NCBI GenBank assembly: GCA_029239755.1 | Contig: JARBUI010000003.1 | Span: 1 to 64,000 of the forward strand | Source of the DNA: Clostridia bacterium | GTDB lineage: Bacteria; Bacillota; Clostridia; Lachnospirales; Cellulosilyticaceae | Reading direction: 5' to 3' | Length of the DNA stretch: 64,000 bases | Shown here: piece by piece, positions 1 to 7,640 of the stretch | Layout: each line of letters opens with the position of its first letter | Numbering within the stretch: the first letter of the stretch is position 1 | The notes under the pieces: generated by a model | Database searches by the model: none | Seen by the model: only the letters and a program-made list of their open reading frames with translations | What the model was told of the DNA's origin: nothing | Program-made: the position numbers and the translations under genes

Positions 1-157
1 TACTTGTACTATATTTCAAGTACAGATTCGAACTTCAATACTGAAGCTCTTTTGAATCGACTGGTTTTATGGTTACTATTTTATTTTCAAAGTTCATTTG
101 ATTCTTTACTATCAAGACCTAAGGTCTTTTTGTTTATCGCCTACAACTAGTGGCGAC
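1..157 (-). other. rRNA operon leader with boxA-like element
   Basis: Minus-strand leader between the strong promoter and the left edge. At 81-100 it contains the sequence CAAATGAACTTTGAAAATAA, which matches the boxA-like 'GAACTTTGAAAA' element common before 16S and 23S genes in Firmicutes. A short hairpin (AAGACCT...AGGTCTT, around 115-128) precedes it. No open frame of note is present. The stretch 193-331, between this promoter and the MATE gene end, is plain AT-rich DNA in which I see nothing else. Confidence 0.7.
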
Positions 158-164
158 TTTTACT

Positions 165-192
165 ATTATACATGATTTTTGACACAAGTCAA
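165..192 (-). promoter_or_regulatory. Strong sigma-A promoter of an rRNA operon
   Basis: On the minus strand a TTGACT -35 box (187-192) and a perfect TATAAT -10 box (165-170) lie 16 bases apart. Transcription would start near 158 and run leftward out of the window. The downstream sequence reads like an rRNA leader (next entry), so the likely target is a 16S rRNA gene beyond base 1. The 16S gene itself is not in the window, so the assignment rests on promoter strength and leader sequence. Confidence 0.75.
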
Positions 193-331
193 CACCTTTT
201 TTAAAAATTCTTTTTAAGTTTTATTTTAGTTATTAATTCTACTTATTAATATGTCTTATTTCTGTCTTATTATTCATTATTATAATAACTACTACAGTTT
301 TTGAAAGTTTACAATCACTTATACACTCATC

Positions 332-1690
332 TTATACTGCTGAATGCTGTAATTTATCTGTTTTAATGATTGTTCCTTCTTTCCATTTTCCTGAATAATA
401 ATAAATCACTGCTAATAAGAGACCAAAAAGCCAACCTATAGGGATCCCTATCCATAATCCATTTATACCTACCATCTTCGTCATTACAACAGCAGTAGGT
501 ATACGTATAACCCATAAACTCGTTAGAGTTACAAAGGTCGGAAACAGAGTATGCCCTGTTCCTCTTATAAATCCAACTATTGAAAACATACTCCCTAATA
601 TCATATACCCGCTTCCTACTATTTTCAAATAATCTATACCATAAGTTATAACTTCTTGATCATTTGTAAATATAGACACCAATTCTTTACCAAATAACCA
701 CATTACAATGGTAATTGAAATACATGTTACATTAACCATTATCAAGGTAGTTATCAGTCCTTTTTTAATACGATTCATTTTATTTGCTCCGATATTTTGT
801 GCTACAAAAGTTGATAAGGCTAGAGAAAAGTTATTCATAGGCAATGTTGCAAAAGTATCTAATTTAGAAGCAGCTGCAAATGCAGCCATTGTATTGGACC
901 CGAATCCATTAACCATGCTCTGCATAGCCATGATACCAAGAGACAAGCAAATTTGTTGCACGCCTGTCGGGAGCCCTAATTTTAGTGAAATTATCAAATT
1001 CTCTCTGCTGATAGGGGTTTTTAACAAATTAAATCTAAAAATTTCATTGTGGCTATAAAGATAAATAAGAGAGGATACAAAAGATACAAACTGTGCAATA
1101 AGTGTAGCCCAAGCAACACCTACCACTCCCATCTTAAAATACACTACAAAAAGAATATCTAAAACAACATTTAGTAAGGTGGACAGAATGAGAAAATAGA
1201 CCGACGTTTTAGAGTCTCCGAGACCCCTAAGCATGCCGCTTACTGTATTATATCCAAATGAACCAATAAGCCCCAGAAACATAATATTTAGATAGTTAAC
1301 AGAATCCTTCATAATTTCGCTTGGTACTTTCATAGCTATAAGAATGTCTTTAGAAAAAATGAGACCTATAGAACTCATCAAAATAGTTCCCGCTATTAAG
1401 ATGATATATCCACTTTGTATACTCTTTTTTACATTCTCCCTGTCTTTTGCTCCATAATACTGTGCTATAAGTATGGATGTCCCCATAGTGACTCCCATCA
1501 TTAGAGAACTGATTAATAGGATAATCGGAAAGCTTCCCCCTACTGCTGCTAAAGCTTCTTTACCAGCAAACTTTCCTACTACAACACTATCAACTACATT
1601 ATATAATTGCTGAAACAAACTCCCTACAAACATAGGTATTGTAAATTCTAATATACCTTTCCATTCTTTACCCCTAGTGAGATCCTTCAT
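332..1690 (-). CDS. MATE family multidrug/cation exporter
   Basis: A 452-residue integral membrane protein with about twelve hydrophobic segments in two similar halves, the usual layout and length of MATE antiporters. The N-terminal half carries the family-typical stretch around 'FQQLYNVVDSVVVGKFAG' (residues 25-43), followed by 'LAAVGGSFPI'. MATE proteins export cationic drugs or metabolites using a Na+ or H+ gradient; the substrate cannot be read here. ATG start with GGAG nine bases upstream. It stands alone: the next gene upstream ends in its own hairpin, and downstream lies the rRNA promoter. No regulator gene is adjacent. Confidence 0.93.
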   Translation of the reverse strand: MKDLTRGKEWKGILEFTIPMFVGSLFQQLYNVVDSVVVGKFAGKEALAAVGGSFPIILLISSLMMGVTMGTSILIAQYYGAKDRENVKKSIQSGYIILIAGTILMSSIGLIFSKDILIAMKVPSEIMKDSVNYLNIMFLGLIGSFGYNTVSGMLRGLGDSKTSVYFLILSTLLNVVLDILFVVYFKMGVVGVAWATLIAQFVSFVSSLIYLYSHNEIFRFNLLKTPISRENLIISLKLGLPTGVQQICLSLGIMAMQSMVNGFGSNTMAAFAAASKLDTFATLPMNNFSLALSTFVAQNIGANKMNRIKKGLITTLIMVNVTCISITIVMWLFGKELVSIFTNDQEVITYGIDYLKIVGSGYMILGSMFSIVGFIRGTGHTLFPTFVTLTSLWVIRIPTAVVMTKMVGINGLWIGIPIGWLFGLLLAVIYYYSGKWKEGTIIKTDKLQHSAV

Positions 1691-1808
1691 TTTGCGTCAC
1701 TCCTAACTCTGCTTTTGTGCCATTTGTTCATTATACTCCTAGCAAACTTGACAATTCAACAAAAGTTTATTGCCATTACATGGCCTTACCAACTCCCCCT
1801 AAGAAATG

Positions 1809-1838
1809 AGCCCACAACCATACTCACCGTTGTGGGCT
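1809..1838 (-). terminator. Hairpin after the binding-protein gene
   Basis: Perfect 10-bp stem (AGCCCACAAC / GTTGTGGGCT) with a 10-base loop, 27 bases past the stop of the solute-binding protein gene. The minus-strand trailer CATTTCTT is only moderately T-rich, so termination is probable rather than certain. Confidence 0.6.
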
Positions 1839-1864
1839 AAATGTTTTAATATGTATTTAAAGTT

Positions 1865-2863
1865 TTAATGTGTATTTATAAAAGTTTCTTTAAATTTATC
1901 GAGCCATTCTTGCTTTTTAGCAATAACAACTTCTTGATCATCCTGTATTAAATTGATTTCTTCCAGCTTCTTTAAACCGTTTGGTGGTGCGATATCTTTT
2001 CTTACAGAACGTCTGTTAAGCTTTTCAATAATAATGGTCTGGGCATCCTTACCTGTGATAAAATCTATAAACTTTTTAGCTTTTTCCATATTTTTAGCTT
2101 CTTTGATAATGTACACGCCGTCCGGTTTTGAGATAACTCCCTCCTTCATATAAACAAGTTTCACTGGCGCGCCATCTGCTACATACTTTGCTCCACCTTC
2201 TTCAAATGTAAGGCCTACAGTATACTCTCCATGTGCAATACCTTTGTAGACTGCCGAAGAACCATCAAGTAATTTACCGTCAAGATTTTTACATAGGTTT
2301 TCTACATACTCCCACCCTTTTTCTGGATCACCATTTCCCATGGCATAAAGCATATTAATAAGATGTTCAAAAGACGAAGAAGATTTAGATGGATCACAGT
2401 ATGCTATTTTTCCCTTTAATGCCGGATTTAATAAATCTTCATAACCTTCAATCTTGATATCACCGATCAGGTTTTTATTAACCATAATAACACTTGGAAT
2501 ATTTGTAAATCTTGTTAAAGATCCTTCTGTATTTTTCATATTATCAAATACATACTCTTCGTTAGGAGATTGATAATTCTCAAAAAGATCTTTTTTAGGT
2601 TCCATAGTGGATAATGAACCACCCCAAAAAACATCTCCAAGCGGATTCCCTTGTTCTGATTCTACTCTTTTTAAAAGTTCTCCTGTTCCTGCTGCTACCA
2701 CTTCTACTGAAATACCGGTTTGTGTTTCAAATTCACTTATAAGTGGATTAATAAACTCTAGTGGATGCGGACAATATACAACAAGATTTTCTTTACCACC
2801 GCATCCTGTAAATGCTGTAGTTAAAAGTATCGCAGCTAAAAAACCTGAAAATATTTTTTTCAT
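1865..2863 (-). CDS. Orphan ABC solute-binding lipoprotein (AfuA/Fbp-like)
   Basis: About 332 residues from the chosen start. An N-terminal signal with a lipobox-like TAFTGC, then a type-2 periplasmic-binding fold that resembles the iron/phosphonate/spermidine group: 'VVYCPHPLEFINPLISEFE', 'TGISVEVVAAGTGELLKRV', 'GDVFWGGS'. I chose the ATG at 2863 because GGGGGG lies seven bases before it; the ATG eight codons upstream (2887) has no good ribosome site. It binds an anion or metal complex at the cell surface, but the ligand is not determined. No permease or ATPase gene is next to it, so it either serves a transporter encoded elsewhere or has a sensory role. Confidence 0.85.
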   Translation of the reverse strand: MKKIFSGFLAAILLTTAFTGCGGKENLVVYCPHPLEFINPLISEFETQTGISVEVVAAGTGELLKRVESEQGNPLGDVFWGGSLSTMEPKKDLFENYQSPNEEYVFDNMKNTEGSLTRFTNIPSVIMVNKNLIGDIKIEGYEDLLNPALKGKIAYCDPSKSSSSFEHLINMLYAMGNGDPEKGWEYVENLCKNLDGKLLDGSSAVYKGIAHGEYTVGLTFEEGGAKYVADGAPVKLVYMKEGVISKPDGVYIIKEAKNMEKAKKFIDFITGKDAQTIIIEKLNRRSVRKDIAPPNGLKKLEEINLIQDDQEVVIAKKQEWLDKFKETFINTH

Positions 2864-3015
2864 ATATACCCCCCATTTTTTTAACAAACTTGCTTACCCT
2901 TAGCTAGAAAAAGTTATCCTAATCATATATTAAAACTTTTTAACAATTCCCTCAATCCTATAAAGCTATTAAAATATACTAAAAAACGAACTGTATAGTT
3001 AATTACTTGTTCTCT

Positions 3016-3068
3016 AACAAATAAAAATACAGCTTATGGTTTCCAAATAAGCTGTATTTTTATTTGTT
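3016..3068 (-). terminator. 21-bp hairpin terminator after HAD gene
   Basis: Perfect 21-bp inverted repeat (3016-3036 with 3048-3068) and an 11-base loop. The arms are rich in A on one side and T on the other, so it can work in both directions. It separates the HAD gene from the binding-protein gene downstream. Confidence 0.85.
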
Positions 3069-3097
3069 ATTTATATAGATCAATTTAATTGCAGCGT

Positions 3098-3913
3098 TTA
3101 TACCGTCGGCAAAATATGGGTAATAACTTCAGCAATAGCATCCTCATCATTACTTACGGTTAATTGATCTGCAGACTTCTTTGCTCCTTCAGATGCATTT
3201 GCAGTAGCAATGCCTATATCCGCAGCAACTAGCATTTCAATATCATTATCATAATCTCCTATTGCAATTACCTTTTTATTTTGCAAATTCTTAAGTTTAA
3301 TAAGCTTTTTAAGTGCAGCTCCTTTTGATACACCAAATGGCAATACTTCAAGAGAAGTCTCATCTGAAAACACTGTATGAATCATATCCTTTTTTATACT
3401 GTCTTTTAAATACTCGTTACACTGAAATAGTGTTTCAGCAGGTCCACGAAAAATAACCTTTAACCATTCTTTATGTATAATATTATTAATTGAAGTAAAT
3501 TTAAATGTAGGCCTTTCTTTTAATATTGTTAAGCCTAGAATTTGATGTGTATCAATAATATATGTCTCCTCTTTAGTGAAAACGAGCAAAAACAAATTTT
3601 CGTGCTTTTCTAAAATCCACTTTATATCCTGAATAACCTTCTCTTTGTCTAAAAACTCACAAGTTAAGAATTCTCTTTTATTAAAATCATATATTCCTCC
3701 ACCATTAAAAAGAATACAGGACCCCTTGCTATCTAATCCTTCTAAACAAGGTAAGGTATTATGAATATCTCTTCCGGTTGCAACTATGAACTGCCCGCCC
3801 TCAGAAATAAACTTATTAATAGCAGCTTTATTCCTTTGGGAAATAGTTGTGTCTGTACTAATCAGCGTTCCGTCTAAATCACTGACTAATAAATAATTTT
3901 CAAAGTTTTTCAA
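3098..3913 (-). CDS. Cof-type HAD-IIB sugar-phosphate phosphatase
   Basis: A 271-residue member of the Cof/YwpJ group of haloacid dehalogenase hydrolases, which dephosphorylate sugar phosphates or flavin nucleotides in the cytosol. Motif I is SDLDGTL near the N terminus, with both aspartates. Motif II is 'FIVATGRD', the conserved Lys follows 'FGVSKGAAL', and motif IV is GDYDNDIEML. The substrate cannot be told. A GTG at 3922 would add three residues, but it touches the TTGGAG ribosome site; the TTG at 3913 is eight bases downstream of that site and is the better start. Single-gene unit ending in the 21-bp hairpin. Confidence 0.9.
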   Translation of the reverse strand: MKNFENYLLVSDLDGTLISTDTTISQRNKAAINKFISEGGQFIVATGRDIHNTLPCLEGLDSKGSCILFNGGGIYDFNKREFLTCEFLDKEKVIQDIKWILEKHENLFLLVFTKEETYIIDTHQILGLTILKERPTFKFTSINNIIHKEWLKVIFRGPAETLFQCNEYLKDSIKKDMIHTVFSDETSLEVLPFGVSKGAALKKLIKLKNLQNKKVIAIGDYDNDIEMLVAADIGIATANASEGAKKSADQLTVSNDEDAIAEVITHILPTV

Positions 3914-3986
3914 TCTGTTCACTCCAATCTTTAATAGCGTTCTGCGTTTTAAGTATTGTGCCTCCTAGGATGCTTAGGTTAATAAA

Positions 3987-4013
3987 TAGCCGACAGATTT
4001 TATCTGCCGGCTA
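3987..4013 (-). terminator. Terminator of the citrate synthase/IDH operon
   Basis: A 12-bp stem (TAGCCGACAGAT / ATCTGCCGGCTA, with one pair that becomes G-U in the minus-strand RNA), a three-base loop, and a TTTATTAA trailer. It lies 25 bases after the isocitrate dehydrogenase stop codon. Confidence 0.75.
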
Positions 4014-4037
4014 CTCATTAGTTGATTCTTTTATATA

Positions 4038-5174
4038 TTATAAGTTTTCAATAACACAGTTAGCAAATTCTGCTCCAGTTGCTCCGTCACTTCTACCTGT
4101 CATTTTGATTGTATCATTTGCGATCTTAAGAGCTTTGAGTACTTCATCTGCCTTTTGTGGATACCCAATATGACGAAGTAAAAGTTCAGCTGCTTTAATC
4201 ATGCTTGCTGGATTTGCATACATTTGTCTGCCTGTTTCAAGCATTCTTGGAGCGCTGCCATGGATAGCTTCAAACATTGAGTATTTATTTCCGACATTAG
4301 CACTGCCTGCTGTACCAACTCCGCCTTGAATTTGTGCAGCTTCGTCAGTAATAATATCTCCATATAAGTTTGGAAGTACAAATACTTCATATTGATTTCT
4401 AACTTTTTCATTAATAAGGTTAGCAGAAATAATATCAACAAACCAATCATCTACTTGAATTTCTGGATAATCTTTTGCTACATCATAACAGATTTCAAGA
4501 AACTTACCGTCTGTTTTCTTAAGAATATTAGCTTTTGTAATAATAGCAACATGTTTTTTACCATTTGTACGGGCAAATTCAAAAGCTGCTTTGGCTATTC
4601 TTCTTGTCCCCTGAGTTGTTATAACTTTAAAGTCAAAAGACATATCTTCATCTATTACAACACCTTTACTACCAAGCACATATTCTCCCTCTGTATTTTC
4701 ACGGAAGAAAGTCCAATCAATTCCTTCTTCTGGCACAGATACAGGTCTTACATTTGCAAAAAGATCTAATTCACGTCTCATAGCAACATTTGCACTCTCA
4801 ATATTAGGTCCATCACCTTTACTAGGTGTTGTCGTAGGTCCTTTAAGAATAACATGACAGGCTTTAATTTCTGCTAATACATCTTCTGGAATAGCTTTAT
4901 TAACAGCAATACGATTTTCTATAGTAAGACCATCTATTTGTCTGAATTCAATTTTTCCGCTTTCAACATCTTCTTTAAGAACAGCACGAAGCACTCTTTC
5001 TGCCTCAGCAGTAATAGCTGGACCTATTCCATCTCCACCGCAGCATCCAATAATAATTTTATCAAGCTTAGTATAGTCAACAATCTCTGTATCTTCTTTC
5101 ATTCTTGCAACACGTTCTAATTGTTCTTGAACTACTTTAATAAAGTGTTCTTGTGCAGCTTGTAACTTATCCAT
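4038..5174 (-). CDS. icd: Isocitrate dehydrogenase (decarboxylating)
   Basis: A 378-residue beta-decarboxylating dehydrogenase that oxidises isocitrate to 2-oxoglutarate and CO2. Substrate choice can be read from the helix motif: S-A-N-V-A-M-R-R-E-L-D-L has the Ser and Asn that hold the gamma-carboxylate in isocitrate dehydrogenases, not the pattern of 3-isopropylmalate dehydrogenase. 'NLYGDIITDEAAQ' supplies the metal-binding aspartates and 'EAIHGSAPR' is the cofactor loop. The length fits the short NAD-type enzymes; cofactor preference is inference. AGGAGG sits before the ATG. It follows the citrate synthase gene in one operon, giving steps 1 and 3 of the oxidative route to glutamate. No aconitase gene is in the window. 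Confidence 0.9.
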   Translation of the reverse strand: MDKLQAAQEHFIKVVQEQLERVARMKEDTEIVDYTKLDKIIIGCCGGDGIGPAITAEAERVLRAVLKEDVESGKIEFRQIDGLTIENRIAVNKAIPEDVLAEIKACHVILKGPTTTPSKGDGPNIESANVAMRRELDLFANVRPVSVPEEGIDWTFFRENTEGEYVLGSKGVVIDEDMSFDFKVITTQGTRRIAKAAFEFARTNGKKHVAIITKANILKKTDGKFLEICYDVAKDYPEIQVDDWFVDIISANLINEKVRNQYEVFVLPNLYGDIITDEAAQIQGGVGTAGSANVGNKYSMFEAIHGSAPRMLETGRQMYANPASMIKAAELLLRHIGYPQKADEVLKALKIANDTIKMTGRSDGATGAEFANCVIENL

Positions 5175-5270
5175 TTAACTAACCTCCTGATATTTTTTCA
5201 CGTATTTTAATTTCGTTTTTTATTATAACAAATATTCTATGTTCTTGTCCAAAACTTATTTTCATTTCAA

Positions 5271-5299
5271 TACCCCCTCATACGCAAACCGAGGGGGTA
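5271..5299 (-). other. Intercistronic hairpin in the citrate operon
   Basis: Perfect 9-bp GC-rich stem (TACCCCCTC / GAGGGGGTA) with an 11-base loop, between the Re-citrate synthase stop and the dehydrogenase gene. The minus-strand trailer is not T-rich, so this is more likely a partial terminator, or an RNA end-stabiliser that sets the ratio of the two products, than a full terminator. Confidence 0.6.
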
Positions 5300-5318
5300 T
5301 TAGTCAACTTAATTAACT

Positions 5319-6701
5319 TTATGCATTATCTTTTTGCGTCTCTTCCAAAAAATAATCATGGATAAAGTTTTCAAGTTCTTCATCACTCATAACAGTAATA
5401 CGTCCTTCATCATACTCTTTATCTACCCACTCTTTAATCTTCAAACAAAGAGGGTTGGTTTTTTCCAGATCCTTAAGTTCAGGGAATTTAGGATTTGTAT
5501 TAATCCAGTGGGCGATACCCGCAAGTCCAGATGTATTACTTATAGATACTCTTACCGGCCTGTTTAAAAACTTATCAGTGTCAAAAACATTATAGATCTC
5601 TTCATTTTTCAAAAGCCCATCTGCGTGAATCCCTGCGCGGGTAACATTAAAGTTCTTCCCTACAAAAGGTGTTCTTTCTGGTATTTTTTCTCCAATTACA
5701 TTTTCAAAGTACTCCGCAAGTTCAGTAATGACAGTAGTATCCATACCATCCAGCGTACCTTTAAGCTGAGCATATTCAAATATCATTGCTTCAAGAGGCG
5801 TATTACCAGTTCTCTCACCTATTCCAAATAAAGAACAGTTTACACTGCTGCAGCCATAGAGCCACGCTGTCGTAGAGTTATCTACTGCTCGGTAGAAATC
5901 ATTGTGCCCATGCCATTCAATCCATTCATGTGGTACACCTCCATATTGATGAAGCGCAAAGATAATGCCCGGTACGCTTCTTGGAATCATCGCTCCTGAA
6001 TAGCCTACCCCATAACCCATCGTATCACATGCACGTATTTTAATAGCAATACCTGTTTCTTCACTTAACTTCATAAGTTCTCTTACAAATGGAACAATGA
6101 AGTTATAAATATCTGCACGAGTTATGTCTTCAAAATGACATCTTGGTATTACCCCTTTTTCAATACATTGTTTAACAATCTTCGTATAGTGCGCAATGGC
6201 CTCAGATCTTTTCATGTGAAGCTTATGGAATATATGATAATCTGAACAGCTTACAAGTATACCTGTTTCTTTAATACCCATTTCTTTAACAAGTTCAAAA
6301 TCTTTCTCAGAAGCTCTGATCCAAGAAGTAATATGAGGAAACTCATAACCAAGTTCCATACACTTATAAACTGCTTGTCTATCCTTCTCACTGTATAAGA
6401 AAAATTCGCTTTGTCTAACAATTCCCTTAGGACCGCTTAATTTATTAAGTAACTTAAAGATATGAACAATTTGCTCTGTTGTGTAAGGTGCTCTAGATTG
6501 CTGTCCGTCTCTAAAAGTTGTGTCTGTTATAAATATCTCTTCTGGCATTATCATTGGTACACGAACATTATTGAATGCTATCTTCGGTATTTCGTCATAT
6601 GGATAAAATTCTCTAAACATATTTGCTTCTGTGCGTTCCTCTAATTGATACCTATATTCAGGACTTTCAAGTAAATTTGTTCTTTTATTAATTACAAACA
6701 T
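5319..6701 (-). CDS. Re-citrate synthase-like (HMGL/homocitrate synthase family)
   Basis: A 460-residue DRE-TIM metallolyase. 'FITDTTFRDGQQSR' (about residues 57-70) carries the catalytic Arg and metal-binding Asp, and 'EWHGHNDFYRAVDN' carries the two metal-binding histidines. It differs from 2-isopropylmalate synthase in lacking the LeuA C-terminal regulatory domain. It matches the type described as Re-face citrate synthase in Clostridium kluyveri, which condenses acetyl-CoA and oxaloacetate. The isocitrate dehydrogenase immediately downstream supports that role over homocitrate or isopropylmalate synthesis. ATG start with AGAGGTG. A promoter with two palindromes lies upstream. Homocitrate synthase is the main alternative. 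Confidence 0.85.
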   Translation of the reverse strand: MFVINKRTNLLESPEYRYQLEERTEANMFREFYPYDEIPKIAFNNVRVPMIMPEEIFITDTTFRDGQQSRAPYTTEQIVHIFKLLNKLSGPKGIVRQSEFFLYSEKDRQAVYKCMELGYEFPHITSWIRASEKDFELVKEMGIKETGILVSCSDYHIFHKLHMKRSEAIAHYTKIVKQCIEKGVIPRCHFEDITRADIYNFIVPFVRELMKLSEETGIAIKIRACDTMGYGVGYSGAMIPRSVPGIIFALHQYGGVPHEWIEWHGHNDFYRAVDNSTTAWLYGCSSVNCSLFGIGERTGNTPLEAMIFEYAQLKGTLDGMDTTVITELAEYFENVIGEKIPERTPFVGKNFNVTRAGIHADGLLKNEEIYNVFDTDKFLNRPVRVSISNTSGLAGIAHWINTNPKFPELKDLEKTNPLCLKIKEWVDKEYDEGRITVMSDEELENFIHDYFLEETQKDNA

Positions 6702-6738
6702 CTCATCACCTCTTGAATTTTATGTATTTAAATCCTTT

Positions 6739-6753
6739 AATTGTCCGACAATT
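6739..6753. promoter_or_regulatory. Second operator-like palindrome, AATTGTC-N-GACAATT
   Basis: A perfect 7-1-7 inverted repeat just downstream of the expected transcription start. Its AATTGT/ACAATT half sites match those of the palindrome over the -10 box; the two centres are about 25 bases apart. Probably a second site for the same repressor. Confidence 0.6.
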
Positions 6754-6760
6754 CATCTAT

Positions 6761-6782
6761 GTATAATTGTATACAATTATAC
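6761..6782. promoter_or_regulatory. 22-bp perfect palindrome over the -10 box
   Basis: Bases 6761-6782 form a perfect palindrome centred on AATTGTATACAATT. It covers the -10 box of the citrate synthase promoter, where a bound protein would block transcription. Half sites of the type TTGT..ACAA are typical of GntR/FadR-family repressors (established for the family); the protein here is unknown and no regulator gene is adjacent. Confidence 0.7.
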
Positions 6783-6794
6783 TGGTTATGTCAA
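6766..6794 (-). promoter_or_regulatory. Promoter of the citrate synthase/IDH operon
   Basis: Minus-strand TTGACA (6789-6794), a 17-base spacer and TACAAT (6766-6771), close to the sigma-A consensus. The start of transcription would fall near 6759, about 57 bases before the citrate synthase start codon. Confidence 0.75.
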
Positions 6795-7020
6795 TAAAAA
6801 TACTTATAAAATATTAGACTACTAAAAATTTCGTTGGCTTAATAAAATTTTCTTTAACATCTGTAACATTTTTTTTGGTGTTACATACTATATAATTGAA
6901 GATATTAACAGTAAAGACAATAGCTTCCTAACACATCTCTCTAAATACTTTTATATACGTAAGAAAAATAATACAAGCGATAGAAAAAAATATTTTTTTT
7001 CCCTTTCTTGGTAATTTAAG
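6795..7020. other. Gene-free AT-rich stretch
   Basis: Very AT-rich DNA between the divergent citrate operon and the small membrane-protein genes. One short inverted repeat is visible (TGTAACA at 6862-6868 and TGTTACA at 6879-6885), followed by TATAAT at 6891-6896 without a clear -35 box. I see no coding potential and no RNA gene. Confidence 0.5.
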
Positions 7021-7049
7021 TCATTTTTTCATACCTTAGTTAATACAAT
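7021..7049 (+). promoter_or_regulatory. Possible mother-cell (SigE-like) promoter
   Basis: TCATTTT (7021-7027), a 14-base spacer, then AATACAAT (7042-7049) resembles the SigE pattern of a short AT-rich -35 and CATACANT. An overlapping CATACCTTA (7030-7038) fits the SigK -10 shape but has no AC at the right distance. The match is weak and is offered only because the genes downstream look like small sporulation-type membrane proteins. Confidence 0.3.
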
Positions 7050-7077
7050 AAACTATAGATATATAAGGAGGTCTAAT

Positions 7078-7287
7078 ATGTCCGGTTTTAACGGATGCTA
7101 TGGCAGCAACATCTTTTCTGGGTATGATTGCGGGCCATCTAGCGATAACAGTTATAAAGGATCTTGGTTACTTCCTGCACTACTCATATTTGCAGCTGTA
7201 TTATTTTCTGGCAGCATTAGTTGGCTACTGATTTTACTTGGTATTTTTTTATTCTTTGGCAAAGAATTATTAGAATTTATTTTTTAA
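7078..7287 (+). CDS. Small membrane protein, unknown
   Basis: A 69-residue protein. A hydrophilic N terminus of about 27 residues contains Gly, Ser, Asn and two Cys (GCYGSN, DCGPSS). Two closely spaced hydrophobic segments follow and fill the C-terminal half. AAGGAGG stands nine bases before the ATG, so it is very likely translated. I do not recognise the family. It is co-directional with the next gene, 17 bases away, which is also small, Gly-rich and membrane-bound. Together they look like the short proteins placed in spore membranes, but that is inference. Confidence 0.7.
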   Translation: MSGFNGCYGSNIFSGYDCGPSSDNSYKGSWLLPALLIFAAVLFSGSISWLLILLGIFLFFGKELLEFIF

Positions 7288-7304
7288 TTTAGGAGGTAAA
7301 TATA

Positions 7305-7556
7305 ATGGATGATAATAGAATAGGAATGATGGGCGGCAGCAATCTTTGGATATGGATACTTTTAGCTTTCCTTCTTTTCAGCAACTATAACAGAGGCGGC
7401 ACTGGACTATTTGGTGGCGGTGGCCTTGAGTGTGCATTCCCTAATTTATTTGGATGCAACGGCAGTACTTGGATGTGGATTATCATAGCAATCCTTGCAT
7501 ACATGTTCTTAGTTAATGATTCTGGATGTGGAATATTCCGTAACGAAATCCAATAA
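7305..7556 (+). CDS. Small Gly/Trp-rich membrane protein, unknown
   Basis: An 83-residue protein with two hydrophobic segments ('LWIWILLAFLLF' and 'MWIIIAILAYMFLV') around a central Gly-rich loop (NRGGTGLFGGGG) that is followed by Cys-containing segments. TTAGGAGG lies before the ATG. It is the second gene of a two-gene unit ending in a hairpin at 7572. Family not recognised. The pairing of short membrane helices with glycine-rich loops and scattered cysteines recalls spore or cell-surface small proteins; no function is claimed. Confidence 0.7.
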   Translation: MDDNRIGMMGGSNLWIWILLAFLLFSNYNRGGTGLFGGGGLECAFPNLFGCNGSTWMWIIIAILAYMFLVNDSGCGIFRNEIQ

Positions 7557-7571
7557 TACGATACATTTATT

Positions 7572-7593
7572 CCAGCAATAAATGTATTGCTGG
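7572..7593 (+). terminator. Terminator of the small membrane-protein pair
   Basis: Stem CCAGCAATA / TATTGCTGG with an AATG loop, followed by ATGATTTTTAATG, 15 bases after the stop codon. Confidence 0.75.
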
Positions 7594-7606
7594 ATGATTT
7601 TTAATG

Positions 7607-7640
7607 AAAAAGGAGATGCCCTAATTGGCATCTCCTTTTT
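7607..7640. terminator. Bidirectional terminator holding a stop codon
   Basis: Perfect 14-bp stem AAAAAGGAGATGCC / GGCATCTCCTTTTT with a six-base loop. The TAG stop codon of the minus-strand gene (7621-7623) lies in the loop. The A and T ends let it act from both sides. Confidence 0.8.

Noticed and set aside
4392-4769. Long plus-strand open frame inside isocitrate dehydrogenase
   Set aside because: It is the complement of a conserved enzyme gene, with Phe/Ile/Asn-rich composition typical of antisense frames and no ribosome site.
5271-5299. Hairpin read as a full terminator splitting the citrate operon
   Set aside because: The trailer on the minus strand is not T-rich, and no promoter is seen before the dehydrogenase gene, so it is listed as an intercistronic structure.
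6862-6885. TGTAACA-N10-TGTTACA as a CRP/FNR site
   Set aside because: The spacing is ten bases where CRP/FNR sites have about four to six between such half sites, and no promoter with proper spacing follows.
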